A stretch of DNA of 64,000 nucleotides from Candidatus Gastranaerophilales bacterium (GCA_905235155.1 CAJOKJ010000009.1:39089-103088); one strand, 5' to 3'. Positions 27,082 through 36,761 are shown, numbered from the stretch's first letter. Translations and numbers: made by a program. The notes: generated from the sequence alone by a model not told the origin.

Positions 27082-27162
27082 TATTTTCTCCTTTTTATTA
27101 ATACACATATAAATATAATTCAACGAAAAATTTTTTGTATCGGTTAAGTGGACAATATGTAT

Positions 27163-27702
27163 TTATATATTTTTCCCCATATTATAAGCTTGCTCAAGTA
27201 AATCTTTGCGGTTTTGAACGTCATTCGGGTTGTTAAGTCCGCCTGCTTCCAAGTATCCTTTTAATTCCAAATCTGAAAAACAAGCAACCCAGCCTTTTAC
27301 ACCATTTAAGACAGTTTGAATGACACCATTAGCGCTATCTGCTGATGTCGTAATAACATAGGTTTCAGTGAAATTCTTTCCTGTTGCAAAAAGTGAATTT
27401 GCCCTATCGATAAGTGTTTTCATTTGTCCTGACATTTCATAATAATAAACAGGAGTTGCCCAAACAATAACATCTGCTTCTTTCATTTTTAAGGTAATTT
27501 CATTAGCATCATCATTTATTACACAATGTCCGAGTTTTTGACAAGCAAGACAGCCCTTGCAAAATTTTATTTCTTTATCTTTTAAAGTTACAAATTCAAC
27601 TTCGTGTCCTGCTTCTTTTGCACCTCTTTCGGTTTCATGTACAAGTATTTCAGAATTAGCATTATTTCTTAAACTTGTAGATATTATTAAAACTTTTTTC
27701 AT
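27163..27702 (-). CDS. NAD(P)H-dependent FMN reductase / flavodoxin-fold protein
   Basis: 179 residues. The N-terminal ISTSLRNNANSE is the FMN-phosphate loop of the NADPH-dependent FMN reductase family. A Cys motif CKGCLACQKLGHC (about 49-61) resembles iron-sulfur flavoproteins, but is short for a full cluster site. PVYYYEMSGQMKTLIDR is the usual family core. Expected to reduce quinones, nitro/azo compounds or flavins in the cytosol. Last gene of the LysR-linked operon, 9 bases after the hydrolase-cupin gene. Confidence 0.85.
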   Translation of the reverse strand: MKKVLIISTSLRNNANSEILVHETERGAKEAGHEVEFVTLKDKEIKFCKGCLACQKLGHCVINDDANEITLKMKEADVIVWATPVYYYEMSGQMKTLIDRANSLFATGKNFTETYVITTSADSANGVIQTVLNGVKGWVACFSDLELKGYLEAGGLNNPNDVQNRKDLLEQAYNMGKNI

Positions 27703-27711
27703 AATTAACTC

Positions 27712-29172
27712 CTATTTTAACTTGTTATATTCTTCATCCGTAACCGGTTCAAGCCACTCATTAGACGTGTTTTCACCGTCAACTTCAATTGCAATATGAG
27801 AAAACCAGCTGTCAGGTACGGCTCCGTGCCAGTGTTTTACATTTGCAGGAATGTGTATTATTGTTCCTTCTTTAATTTCAACAGGTTCTTTACCCCATTG
27901 TTGATAATAACCACGACCTCCGACACCAATTAGGATTTGACCGCCGCCTTTTGTTGCGTGATGGATATGCCAATTGTTTCTGCATTTCGGTTCGAATGTT
28001 ACGTTGTAAAATGTTACCTGCTCATTTGATAACGGTGCAAGATAACTGTTCCCGGAAAAATACTTTGCATAAGCGGTATTGGGTTCACCAATAGGGAACA
28101 TCATTGTTTCTGCATATTTTTCTTTATCGGTCATTGTTTTAATACTCCTTTCATTATTTAAATTTTGTCTATAAAAATGCTCAATTTTGTCAAATGGTAT
28201 TTTTTCTAAATTATAATATAAATCCACATGGTTTGCCCCTTTGATTATTAATAATTCTTTGTTATCACCTTTTAATTTTTTATAAGCATCTTCACCCATA
28301 TATCTTGAGTGTGCTTTTTCACCATGTACGATTAAAACAGGAGTTCTGATTTCATGAGCATACTGTAATATGGGTTGATTTATTAAAGATAGAGATGAAG
28401 TCATATTCCACTTGCCGTTTGAATTTATTGAACGCTTATGAAATCCTCTTTCTGTTTTATAATATCCCCAATAGTCTTGAACAAATTGAGGTTCTTTCCC
28501 TGTTAATTTTTCAGGAAGCCCGTCTGCACCTTTAAAGCAGCCGTTTTTATAATCTTCCGTTCTTTGTTTGTTTAATGCAAGTTTCATTTTATAACGTGCA
28601 TTTTCATCAACACTGTCATTATATCCTTTTGCTGAAACTCTGGTTATATCGTACATAGTAACTGCTGTTGTTGCTTTTATTCTTGTATCCATAGCCGCCG
28701 CATTAATTGCAAATCCGCCAAAACCACAGATTCCTAAAATACCGATTTTATTAGGGTTTACAATATCTAAAGTTGAAAGATAATCAACTGCGGCAGAAAA
28801 ATCCTCAGTATTTATATCGGAACTTGCAATATTTCTTGGTGTTCCTGAACTTTCGCCTGTATATGAAGGGTCAAATGCCAATGTTACAAATCCTCGTTCT
28901 GCAAGTGTTTGAGCATATAATCCGCTTGCCTGCTCTTTTACTGCACCAAACGGGCCGGAAATTGCTATTGCTGCATGTTTACCGTTTACATTTTTTGGTA
29001 TGTATAAATCTCCAACAAGTGTTATTCCGTATTTATTTGTAAATTCAATTTTTTGAACATTTACCTTATCTGATTTTGGGAAAGTTTTATCCCATGCTTT
29101 TGCATTAGCCATATTTGAACCTCCGATAATAAGTAAAACTGTAAATAAACCTAATAATAAATTTTTAAGCAT
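27712..29172 (-). CDS. alpha/beta hydrolase fused to a cupin
   Basis: 486 residues. N-terminal signal peptide-like segment (MLKNLLLGLFTVLLIIGG...ANAKA). Hydrolase domain (about 30-330) of the dienelactone-hydrolase/YcjY type with a Cys nucleophile in GICGFGG and the catalytic His in KGANHVDLY. From about 347 a cupin with HIHHATKGGGQ and PANVKHWHGA metal-binding His motifs. The junction is odd: an internal ATG (28134) opens the cupin part, and the residues before it (NNERSIKT) are encoded by AAAGGAG and its spacer, i.e. a former ribosome site. Both other frames have stops there, so this may be two genes joined by a recent indel or sequence error. Confidence 0.8.
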   Translation of the reverse strand: MLKNLLLGLFTVLLIIGGSNMANAKAWDKTFPKSDKVNVQKIEFTNKYGITLVGDLYIPKNVNGKHAAIAISGPFGAVKEQASGLYAQTLAERGFVTLAFDPSYTGESSGTPRNIASSDINTEDFSAAVDYLSTLDIVNPNKIGILGICGFGGFAINAAAMDTRIKATTAVTMYDITRVSAKGYNDSVDENARYKMKLALNKQRTEDYKNGCFKGADGLPEKLTGKEPQFVQDYWGYYKTERGFHKRSINSNGKWNMTSSLSLINQPILQYAHEIRTPVLIVHGEKAHSRYMGEDAYKKLKGDNKELLIIKGANHVDLYYNLEKIPFDKIEHFYRQNLNNERSIKTMTDKEKYAETMMFPIGEPNTAYAKYFSGNSYLAPLSNEQVTFYNVTFEPKCRNNWHIHHATKGGGQILIGVGGRGYYQQWGKEPVEIKEGTIIHIPANVKHWHGAVPDSWFSHIAIEVDGENTSNEWLEPVTDEEYNKLK

Positions 29173-30112
29173 TTTTCACTCCTTTATCAAAAAATTCTGT
29201 CAATTTACGGACTACTTGATTTACATATTCAGGTTTGTCATATAAATCAACGTGAGTTGCCTCGTTTATTGTAAAAATTTCTTTTGGTTCTTTTGCTTTT
29301 GAATAAGCATCTTCCGTAAAATACAGAGTATCGGCTTCACTTCCGACAATAAATAAAAGTGGTCTGGGTGAAACGGTATCTATATATTGAAACGCATCCC
29401 AAGCAGCAAGTTTATCGTTGCTTGAAACAAGATATTTATTAACTGATGTAGGATAAGAACAACGATTAGTTCTATAATATTCAAAAGCCTCTTTTTGAAT
29501 TACTGAGGTGTTTTCATCAATATCATCAACAGATTTGGGCACATAAGTCCAATACAAAGGTTCTTCCCCTCTTGCTTCTTTGGTTCTTGCTTCTGCTACA
29601 TCAGATAAAAGTTTTTGCATAAAGTTTTCAATGTTTACACCCGGAAAACCAAATCTGGCACTGTGCCCTGTATTCCAAGTGCTTATTCCCGCTGCCACTT
29701 TAATTCTTAAATCTGTTTGAATAGCATTCATTGTATATCCTGCACCTGCACAAATTCCCATAGCTCCGATTTTATTTTCATCAACATAAGAAAGTGAAAC
29801 AAGATAATCAACCGCACTTCTAATATCTTCAACTCTTGACGTCGGATCCTCTAAATATCTCGGCAAACCTTCACTTTCGCCTTGATGGCTTGCATCAAAC
29901 GCTAAAGCAATATAGCCGTTTCTTGCTAAATTCCATGCATAAAGCGAAGAGCATTGTTCTTTTACTCCGCCACCTGGGTGAGTTACAACTATTGCCGGAT
30001 ATTTTACATCTTCATCAAAGTTATCAGGCAAAAACAAAAGTCCTGCGATATTCAAGCCTAATTTTTTAAATGTAACTTTTTTACCTTCTTTATAATGTGT
30101 TTCATATAACAT
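29165..30112 (-). CDS. alpha/beta hydrolase, dienelactone-hydrolase type
   Basis: 315 residues, cytosolic (no signal peptide). Oxyanion/nucleophile region GICAGAG with Cys in place of Ser, Asp/Glu region (VGSEADTLYF) and His in INEATHVDLYD. It is a paralogue of the next gene in the operon (same FDASHQGES / FDPSYTGES and HVDLY blocks), so a tandem duplication is likely. The substrate is unknown; the family includes hydrolases of lactones and small esters. It overlaps the following gene by 8 bases. Confidence 0.87.
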   Translation of the reverse strand: MLYETHYKEGKKVTFKKLGLNIAGLLFLPDNFDEDVKYPAIVVTHPGGGVKEQCSSLYAWNLARNGYIALAFDASHQGESEGLPRYLEDPTSRVEDIRSAVDYLVSLSYVDENKIGAMGICAGAGYTMNAIQTDLRIKVAAGISTWNTGHSARFGFPGVNIENFMQKLLSDVAEARTKEARGEEPLYWTYVPKSVDDIDENTSVIQKEAFEYYRTNRCSYPTSVNKYLVSSNDKLAAWDAFQYIDTVSPRPLLFIVGSEADTLYFTEDAYSKAKEPKEIFTINEATHVDLYDKPEYVNQVVRKLTEFFDKGVKNA

Positions 30113-30115
30113 AAT

Positions 30116-30697
30116 TTATACCTCTATATTTTTAATAACTCTTGCAGGATTTCCTACTGCTATTGAATTTTTTGGAATTGATTTTGTTACAACGCTTCCC
30201 GCACCAATTATTGACCCATCACCGATTTCAACCCCGGATAAAATAGTACAATCCGAACCTATCCAAACATTTTTGCCGATTTTAACAGAACTTGGAGTTA
30301 GATTTTGTCTTTTTGCAGGGTTAAAATCATGGTTTAAGGTTGCGATTGTAGTGTTATGACCGATTAAAGTGCCGTCGTCAATCTCAATACCGCCTTGATC
30401 CTGAAATCTGCAGCAGGAGTTTATAAAAACATTTTCTCCGACTTTTATATTTATTCCGCAGTCCGTATAAAAAGGCGGAAACATACCAAAGCTTTTAGGA
30501 ACATCATTTTGAGTAAGTTTTGCAAACAGTTCTCTTACTTCCTCAGGTGTATGGTACTTATTATTTAATTCACTCGTTATTTTAAGAGCTTTTTGGCTGA
30601 ATTTATGAAACGATTTAAAAAGTTCAGTGTCCGCTTCAACATAAGTTCCTTTTGCCATTAGTTCTCTAAAATCTTTAATTGTAATTTCATTTTTCAT
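30116..30697 (-). CDS. sugar O-acetyltransferase-like hexapeptide protein
   Basis: 193 residues, LacA/Maa-type: helical N-terminus, then beta-helix with YTDCGINIKVGENVFINSCCRFQD, a catalytic-type His in TLNHDF (in place of the TxxHP of LacA), and GKNVWIGSDCTILSGVEIG...VVTKSIP. It heads an operon read away from a LysR-type regulator. The substrate may be linked to the alpha/beta hydrolases rather than to sugars; this is an inference from neighbours. Confidence 0.82.
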   Translation of the reverse strand: MKNEITIKDFRELMAKGTYVEADTELFKSFHKFSQKALKITSELNNKYHTPEEVRELFAKLTQNDVPKSFGMFPPFYTDCGINIKVGENVFINSCCRFQDQGGIEIDDGTLIGHNTTIATLNHDFNPAKRQNLTPSSVKIGKNVWIGSDCTILSGVEIGDGSIIGAGSVVTKSIPKNSIAVGNPARVIKNIEV

Positions 30698-30705
30698 ATT
30701 GTAAT

Positions 30706-30735
30706 TATTTACTATTGTTCTACAAATAGCAAATA
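30706..30735. promoter_or_regulatory. LysR-type operator palindrome
   Basis: A 30-bp imperfect palindrome with arms TATTTACTATT and AATAGCAAATA (11 of 15 positions paired), lying 9 bp upstream of the acetyltransferase ATG in the 97-bp divergent spacer. It contains T-N11-A cores. Its position suggests autoregulation and control of the operon. Confidence 0.65.
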
Positions 30736-30759
30736 CTTATATTGTATAATCAGATATAC

Positions 30760-30788
30760 TTGACAGGCATAGTGGAAAAATATATTAT
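30760..30788 (+). promoter_or_regulatory. leaderless promoter of the LysR-type gene
   Basis: TTGACA (30760-30765), 17-bp spacer and TATTAT (30783-30788), ending 6 nt before the ATG. No Shine-Dalgarno site. Confidence 0.75.
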
Positions 30789-30794
30789 TATTTT

Positions 30795-31685
30795 ATGGAA
30801 ATAAGGGTATTAAAATATTTTTTAGCTGTAGCCAGAGAAGGTAGTGTAACAAAAGCTGCAAACTATCTTCATTTAACACAGCCAACGCTATCAAGGCAAT
30901 TACAAGATTTGGAGAAAGAACTCGGGCAAAAACTTCTTATTCGAGGGCAGCATAATGTTACTCTAACACCGGAAGGTCATACCCTAAGGCAAAGGGCTGA
31001 AGAAATTATTGATATGGTTGATAAAACGGAACAGGAATTCCGCTCTATAAAAAATGTTATAGCAGGAACCGTCTATATAGGAAGCGGGGAAAGTCATACC
31101 GTAAGGCTAATAACAGATATTATAAAAGATATTCAAACTGAATACCCTGAAATAAAATTTGATTTAGTAAGCGGAAACGCACAAGATATAACCGAAAAAC
31201 TTGATAAGGGATTATTAGATTTTGCAGTTTTAATCGAACCTATTGATATTTCAAAGTATGATTATTTAACTTTACCTGAAAAAGACAGGTGGGGTGTTGT
31301 TATGAAAAAGGATTCTCAGCTTGCAAAAAAGAAAAGCATCACCTATAAAGATTTAAAGGATTTACCACTTATATTTTCGAAACAAGTAGAAAGACAAAAT
31401 CCATCGGATAGTGATTTCATGAAATGGTTTAATGGTGGTTTTGGGGATTTTAATATAGTTGCAACTTATAATCTTATTTATAATGCAGGCTTAATGGCGG
31501 AATCAGGAATCGGTTATGTTGTAGGACTTGATAAACTTTTAAATACAATGAATAATTCAAATTTGACATTTAGACCGCTGTATCCGACATTGGAATCGGG
31601 ACTAAATATTGTATGGAAAAAGGGGCAGATATTTTCAAAGCCGGCTAAAGTATTTTTAGAAAAATTAAAAGAAAAATTTAAATAA
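30795..31685 (+). CDS. LysR family transcriptional regulator
   Basis: 296 residues, the standard length. N-terminal winged HTH MEIRVLKYFLAVAREGSVTKAA with TQPTLSRQLQDLEKELGQKL, linker helix, then the periplasmic-binding-like effector domain (VYIGSGESHTVRLI...). Divergent from the acetyltransferase-hydrolase-cupin-flavoprotein operon and separated by a palindrome, which is the classical layout for a LysR activator and its target. The inducer is unknown. Confidence 0.94.
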   Translation: MEIRVLKYFLAVAREGSVTKAANYLHLTQPTLSRQLQDLEKELGQKLLIRGQHNVTLTPEGHTLRQRAEEIIDMVDKTEQEFRSIKNVIAGTVYIGSGESHTVRLITDIIKDIQTEYPEIKFDLVSGNAQDITEKLDKGLLDFAVLIEPIDISKYDYLTLPEKDRWGVVMKKDSQLAKKKSITYKDLKDLPLIFSKQVERQNPSDSDFMKWFNGGFGDFNIVATYNLIYNAGLMAESGIGYVVGLDKLLNTMNNSNLTFRPLYPTLESGLNIVWKKGQIFSKPAKVFLEKLKEKFK

Positions 31686-31795
31686 ATGGATTTTTTTATT
31701 TAGACATCGTTTCGTTTTTAGCCACTTTTACCGCAGTCATTAGCACCTGCAATAATATATAAAATCATATTATTATGCTTATTCTTATATACTAA

Positions 31796-31826
31796 AATAG
31801 GACGATGTTAAAAACATCGCCCTATT
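31796..31826 (-). terminator. terminator of ppdK
   Basis: AATAGG-A-CGATGTT pairs with AACATCG-C-CCTATT with a 3-nt loop; on the minus strand it is followed by TTTTAGTAT. It begins 25 bases after the ppdK stop. Confidence 0.82.
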
Positions 31827-31851
31827 AAAGTTTATCAAGATTTTCTATTCA

Positions 31852-34502
31852 CTATGCGTGAACTAAAGAACCTTGTTCGATAACTGCTTGTGCAGCAGCT
31901 AATCTTGCTTGTGGAATTCTGTATGGTGAGCAAGATACATAATTCAAGCCAATTTTATGTGCAAATTTAACTGAATCAGGATCGCCGCCGTGTTCACCGC
32001 AGATACCGCCAATTAATGAAGGGTTCACTGCTTTACCTTCTTTAATTGACATTTCAATTAATCTGCCTACACCTTTTTGGTCTAAAGTTACAAATGGGTT
32101 AGCAGGCAAGATTTTTTGTTCAACATAGTTTTTCAAGAATTTACCTTCAGCATCATCTCTTGAATAACCGAATGTCATTTGAGTTAAGTCGTTTGTACCA
32201 TAAAAGAATTCGGCATATTCTGCAACTTCGTCAGCTGTTAACGCTGCACGAGGAATTTCAATCATAGTACCAAATTTGTATTCTACTGTGATACCTTTTT
32301 CTTGCATAACTTCATCTGCTACACGAACTAAAGTTTCTTTTGCAGTTTTTAATTCGTTAACGTGACCGATTAGAGGAATCATAACGTAAGGTTTTACGTT
32401 TAAACCTTCTTTTTTCAAATCACAAGCAGCAGAGAAGATTGCTCTAACTTGCATTTCGTTGATTTCAGGGTAAGTTAAACCTAAACGGCAACCTCTCAAG
32501 CCCATCATAGGGTTTGATTCTGATAAGTTTTCAACAATTTCAAGCATTTTTTGATCTTCTGCATAATCTTGACCTAAAGCTTTTTTAGTTGCAACTTTTT
32601 CAACTAATTCAATCTTTGAAGGTAAGAATTCATGTAGAGGTGGGTCTAATAAACGAATTGTCATAGGTAATTCGCCTAAACCTTTGAACATTGCATAGAA
32701 GTCATTGTATTGCATTGGTAATAATTTATCTAAAGCTTCTTTTCTTGCTTCAGGAGTACCTGCAATAATCATTTTTTGTACCCAAGGTAATCTTTCAGGA
32801 TCCATAAACATGTGTTCTGTTCTGCAAAGACCAACACCTTCAGCACCGAATTTTTTAGCATTTTCGATATCTTTTGGAGTATCAGCGTTAGCTTCAACTG
32901 TCAATTGTTTAATTTCATTAACCCATCCGAAGAAAGTTTCGAAATCTTGGTCAATACCTGCTTCAACCAATTCAATAGCACCTTCCATAACATCACCGGT
33001 TCCACCGTCTAATGAAATGATGTCGTCTTTATGGAATACTGTACCGTCTGAGCAAGTAATTGTTTCGTTTGCTAAATCAATTTTCAAATCTTCGCAACCT
33101 GAAACGCAAGGTTTACCCATACCTTTTGCAACTACTGCTGCGTGTGATGTAGCACCGCCTCTTAGTGTTAATACACCTTGAGCAACTGCCATACCGTGAA
33201 TATCATCAGGACAAGTTTCAATTCTTACTAAGATAACTTTTTCGCCTGCTGCACCACGTTGTGCTGCTTCTTCAGTATCAAATACAATTTTACCTACTGC
33301 TGCACCCGGTGATGCGTTTACACCCTTTGATACTTTGTGAGAATGTTTAACTGCTGCCGGATTAAAGCAAGGTAACAACACTTGGTAAACTGAATATGGG
33401 TCTACTTGTTTGATTGCTTGTTCTTTTGTTACGATACCTTCATTGTACAAATCTACTGCAATTTTAATAGCTGCTTTTGCAGTTCTTTTACCGTTACGAG
33501 TTTGAAGAATCCATAATTTACCTCTTTCGATTGTAAATTCCATATCTTGAACATCGTGGTAACCTTTTTCTAATTGTTTCGCAATATTTACGTATTGTTT
33601 GTAAATTTCAGGCATATCAGTTTCCAATTCAGCAATTTGTTTTGGAGTTCTGATACCTGCAACTACGTCTTCACCTTGAGCATTTACAAGGTATTCACCG
33701 TAGAATTTGTTTTCACCTGTTGCAGGGTTACGAGTGAATGAAACACCTGTTGCACAGTCGTTACCCATGTTACCAAATACCATTGTTTGAACGTTTACTG
33801 CTGTACCGTAATTGTGGTCAATTTTGTTCATGTTTCTGTATGCAACTGCACGAGGAATATTCCAAGAACGGAATACTGCTTCAATTGCTTCTTGTAATTG
33901 AACATAAGGGTCTTGAGGGAATTCTTTACCCGTAACTTCTTTAATTACATTTTTGTATACTGGAATTAAAGATTTCCAGCCTTCTGCTGAAATTTCAGTA
34001 TCAGAAGTTACGCCTTCTTTTTCTTTCAATTTTTGAACTTCTGATTCAAAATATTTTTGTCTGTCCATTTCCCAAGCAACAGAACCGAACATAGTTAAGA
34101 AACGTCTGTATGAATCATAACAGAATCTAGGGTTGTTAGTTAATTTAACCATAGCTTCAACTGTTTCATCATTTAAACCCAAGTTTAAGATTGTTTCCAT
34201 CATACCCGGCATTGAAACTCTTGCACCTGAACGTACAGAAACTAATAACGGATTTGTTGTATCTCCAAATTTTTTACCTGCTTTTTCTTCAACATCTTTT
34301 AAAGCATATTTTACTTCTGCCATCAAGTTTTCAGGCATTTTGTTGCCATGATTGATGTAATCCATACATGCTTCTGTTGTAATAGTTAATCCCGGAGGAA
34401 CAGGCAAACCTAAGTTAGTCATTTCTGCTAAGTTAGCACCTTCAATAGTTCACGCATGTTTGCGTTACCTTCTCTAAAGAGCCATACACGTTTTTCTGAC
34501 AT
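31852..34502 (-). pseudogene. ppdK: pyruvate, phosphate dikinase with N-terminal frameshift
   Basis: The start MSEKRVWLFREGNANMRELL (GGAG upstream) is canonical, but then the frame fails and stops. Seven bases appear to be missing where the family has the ATP-grasp loop LLGGKGANLAEM. The correct frame resumes at GANLAEMTNLGLPVPPG and continues 856 codons to the end. The rest is complete: phospho-His region LTLRGGATSHAAVVAKGMG, GVGLCRTEHMF and the PEP-binding C-terminus ending in FAHKIGLNYVSCSPYRIPQARLAAAQA. The enzyme makes pyruvate and ATP from PEP, AMP and PPi. Loss of the GGK loop would abolish function, so this may be an assembly error in a needed gene. Confidence 0.85.
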
Positions 34503-34608
34503 TGTTTTTCTTCTCCTTTTCAAATAACAATTTTGTCGTACTATTTTATACTAAGAACATAGCAAAAACACAAAAAAAAAACAAGTATTGTAGTATTTTT
34601 ACAAAAAT

Positions 34609-34637
34609 TTGATTGTTTATTTTTAACATGATACAAT
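34609..34637 (+). promoter_or_regulatory. promoter of the M16-like gene
   Basis: TTGATT (34609-34614), 17-bp spacer and TACAAT (34632-34637). It lies inside an upstream in-frame extension and so shows that the true start is the GTG at 34661. Confidence 0.65.
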
Positions 34638-34660
34638 CATTCTGTAAAAAAGGAGATATC

Positions 34661-35869
34661 GTGAAAGAATTTAATTTAGAAAATGGCATTCAATGTTTCT
34701 ACAAGCAAAATAAAAACACTCCAAGAATAGCCGTATGCTTTGATGTTGAATTTACAAAACCTGCCTCAATACCCGGTATTTACGGAATGGTAAACAGATT
34801 ACTTCTTCAAGGCACGACAAAAAGAACCGCTGAAGAACTTACTAATGAGTTAGAAGAAAATGCTATTGAAATTAACTGTGAAGGAAAACGTGACTATCTA
34901 AAATTTTCTTTGCTCTGTCTTAATGAAGATTTTGAACACGGGTTAGAAATATTACAAGATATAATAGAAAATTCAACGTTTGATGACACAGAAAAGGAAA
35001 AAGTTAAAACAACAGGCGAACTTACAGCCTCACTTGACTCAGCAAACGTAAGAGCACAGGATAATTTTACAAAAACACTATTCAAAGGACATTTTTACGG
35101 TGATACATATACCGTATTACTTGATAATATTGATAAAATTAATAAAAATAACGTAAAAGAAGCATACAAACAAATTTTAACCTTTGGAACAAAAAGACTT
35201 GCAGTAGTTGGAGATATTGATTTTAATACAACAGAAAAACTATTAAATAAATACTTAGGTAATATTGAAAATTCACATACAATTGAAAACGAAATACCTA
35301 CACCTACTCTTGATAAGTCAGAAACAATAGAATACATTAAGGATGATGCAAATCAAGCCCAAATATATCAAGGATGGCTTGTTCCGACGTACAAATCTGA
35401 AGATTATGCACCTCTATTGGTTTTAACTACAATTCTGGGTGCAAGCGGTTTGTCATCAAGACTATTTACGGAACTTCGAGATAAAAAAGGTCTTGCGTAC
35501 ACGGTAAGAAGCATTTATGAACCGTTTAGAACTGCTGCAAGCTTCCAAATTTACATCGCAACAGAACCTAAAAATATCCAAACAGCACTTGCGGGCTTTA
35601 AGGAAGAAATACAAAAAATCAAGGATGTTTTAGTTCCCCAAGATGAACTTCATAACGCTAAAAACAACTATATAGGGAAACGTCAGTATTTAGCGGAAAC
35701 AAACCTTCAGCAAGCAGGAACTCTCGTGCATTTTGCAAACTACGGACTGGGCTTTAATTATCAGGAAAAATTAATAGAAGAAGTTAAAAACGTAACGGCT
35801 CAACAAGTTCAGAATGTTGCTAAAAAATACTTAAATGATGTTTCTGTAATTTCAATTTTAAGACCATAA
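34661..35869 (+). CDS. M16 peptidase homologue lacking the zinc motif
   Basis: 402 residues from GTG with AAAGGAG 5-6 nt upstream. Two M16 half-domains: the N-terminal part has YGMVNRLLLQGT where active members have HxxEH (as in AHFLEHMLFKGT), so the zinc ligands and catalytic Glu are missing. The C-terminal part keeps GLSSRLFTELRDKKGLAYTV, the R/Y region characteristic of non-catalytic partners. It is probably the inactive subunit of a heterodimeric M16B peptidase; its catalytic partner is not in this window. No signal peptide. Confidence 0.82.
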   Translation: MKEFNLENGIQCFYKQNKNTPRIAVCFDVEFTKPASIPGIYGMVNRLLLQGTTKRTAEELTNELEENAIEINCEGKRDYLKFSLLCLNEDFEHGLEILQDIIENSTFDDTEKEKVKTTGELTASLDSANVRAQDNFTKTLFKGHFYGDTYTVLLDNIDKINKNNVKEAYKQILTFGTKRLAVVGDIDFNTTEKLLNKYLGNIENSHTIENEIPTPTLDKSETIEYIKDDANQAQIYQGWLVPTYKSEDYAPLLVLTTILGASGLSSRLFTELRDKKGLAYTVRSIYEPFRTAASFQIYIATEPKNIQTALAGFKEEIQKIKDVLVPQDELHNAKNNYIGKRQYLAETNLQQAGTLVHFANYGLGFNYQEKLIEEVKNVTAQQVQNVAKKYLNDVSVISILRP

Positions 35870-35900
35870 TCTTTAACATCAAATTCATAAACAACAAAAA

Positions 35901-35923
35901 ATCCGAGTTTTTAGAACTCGGAT
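35901..35923. terminator. bidirectional terminator
   Basis: ATCCGAGTT / AACTCGGAT (9-bp stem, 5-nt loop) flanked by A-run and T-run on both sides, between convergent genes. Confidence 0.88.
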
Positions 35924-35944
35924 TTTTTTGTTATTTTTATAATG

Positions 35945-36321
35945 CTAAATTCTTTCTGCAGTTTTTCTTGGTTTTTCTTCTTCCAATTTACCTGATTTTA
36001 CATCAACCATTTTTTTCAAAACATCACCGATGTAACCTAATTCTACAATTGCATCATCTTTTTGTTTTTGTGCAGGTGTTTTTACGGCATCTTCAGGTAA
36101 ATCATTAGCAAATTTTTTAACTTTAACGTCTTTACCTGCTTGAATATCTAATAATGCTTTTAATTGAGAACCAATATAATTTAATTCAAGTTATCATTTT
36201 GTTTTTCATCTAAAGTTCTGTTATCTTTTTTTTGATTACCAACTTTTGCACTTTGAGCAGCAACTTTTTGCGGTGCAAGTGTTTTTGGGGTTGATACTAC
36301 GGGGCTAACTGCATTAATCAT
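35945..36321 (-). pseudogene. small hypothetical protein with internal repeat, frameshifted
   Basis: From ATG 36321 (GGAG upstream) the frame reads MINAVSPVVSTPKTLAPQK... and stops after about 43 codons. In the next frame the protein continues as LNYIGSQLKALLDIQAGK ... ELGYIGDVLKKMVDVKSGK ... to a stop at 35945. The frames join if one base is restored near 36193. The repaired protein is about 125 residues with two related YIGxxLKxxxDxxxGK units. Family unknown; it looks soluble and lysine-rich. Confidence 0.6.
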
Positions 36322-36443
36322 TTAAATTTCTCCTTACCTTCTCAATTCTTATACTATTAGTGTAGTTATGCTAACATAAAGCAATTTTAATTGCAAGTGT
36401 ATTGTTTACAATATTACAAAATAAATACAAATATTTTCTGCAA

Positions 36444-36761
36444 TTACTTTAAAACTGCAAGACATATTTTATATATTAACTGAATATCATCTTCGGATGC
36501 ATTTCGTATAAGCTCATTAATCTTAAAAATTACTGCTTCTGATGATAAAGTATTTGTTATGTTCAATAACTCAAAATCTTCTATGCCAAAAGCTTTTGCA
36601 TATTTTTCAATTAAATCTGTCGAAGGAAAATTTTTACCATTTTCTATGCAGCTTTGATGTTTTGGATCAATTCCAACTATTTCAGCAAGCTGTGCCTGCT
36701 TTAAATGTTGTTTTAATCTTAACTCTTTAATTCTTTTCCCAAATAAAATTTTTATTGACAT
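36444..36761 (-). CDS. XRE family helix-turn-helix regulator
   Basis: 105 residues. N-terminal HTH (FGKRIKELRLKQHLKQAQLAEIVGIDPKHQSCIENGKNFPSTD) of the Cro/C1 type, followed by a helical tail. Start chosen at MSIKIL, with AGGGTG upstream; a longer in-frame extension has no ribosome site. Divergent from the pilin-like gene, so it may regulate that gene or itself; the shared 150-bp region is A/T-only with several TATAAT-like boxes. Confidence 0.85.
   Translation of the reverse strand: MSIKILFGKRIKELRLKQHLKQAQLAEIVGIDPKHQSCIENGKNFPSTDLIEKYAKAFGIEDFELLNITNTLSSEAVIFKINELIRNASEDDIQLIYKICLAVLK

Noticed and set aside
34613..34660. N-terminal extension of the M16-like protein from a TTG
   Set aside because: It contains the -10 box of its own promoter; GTG 34661 has AAAGGAG at the right distance.
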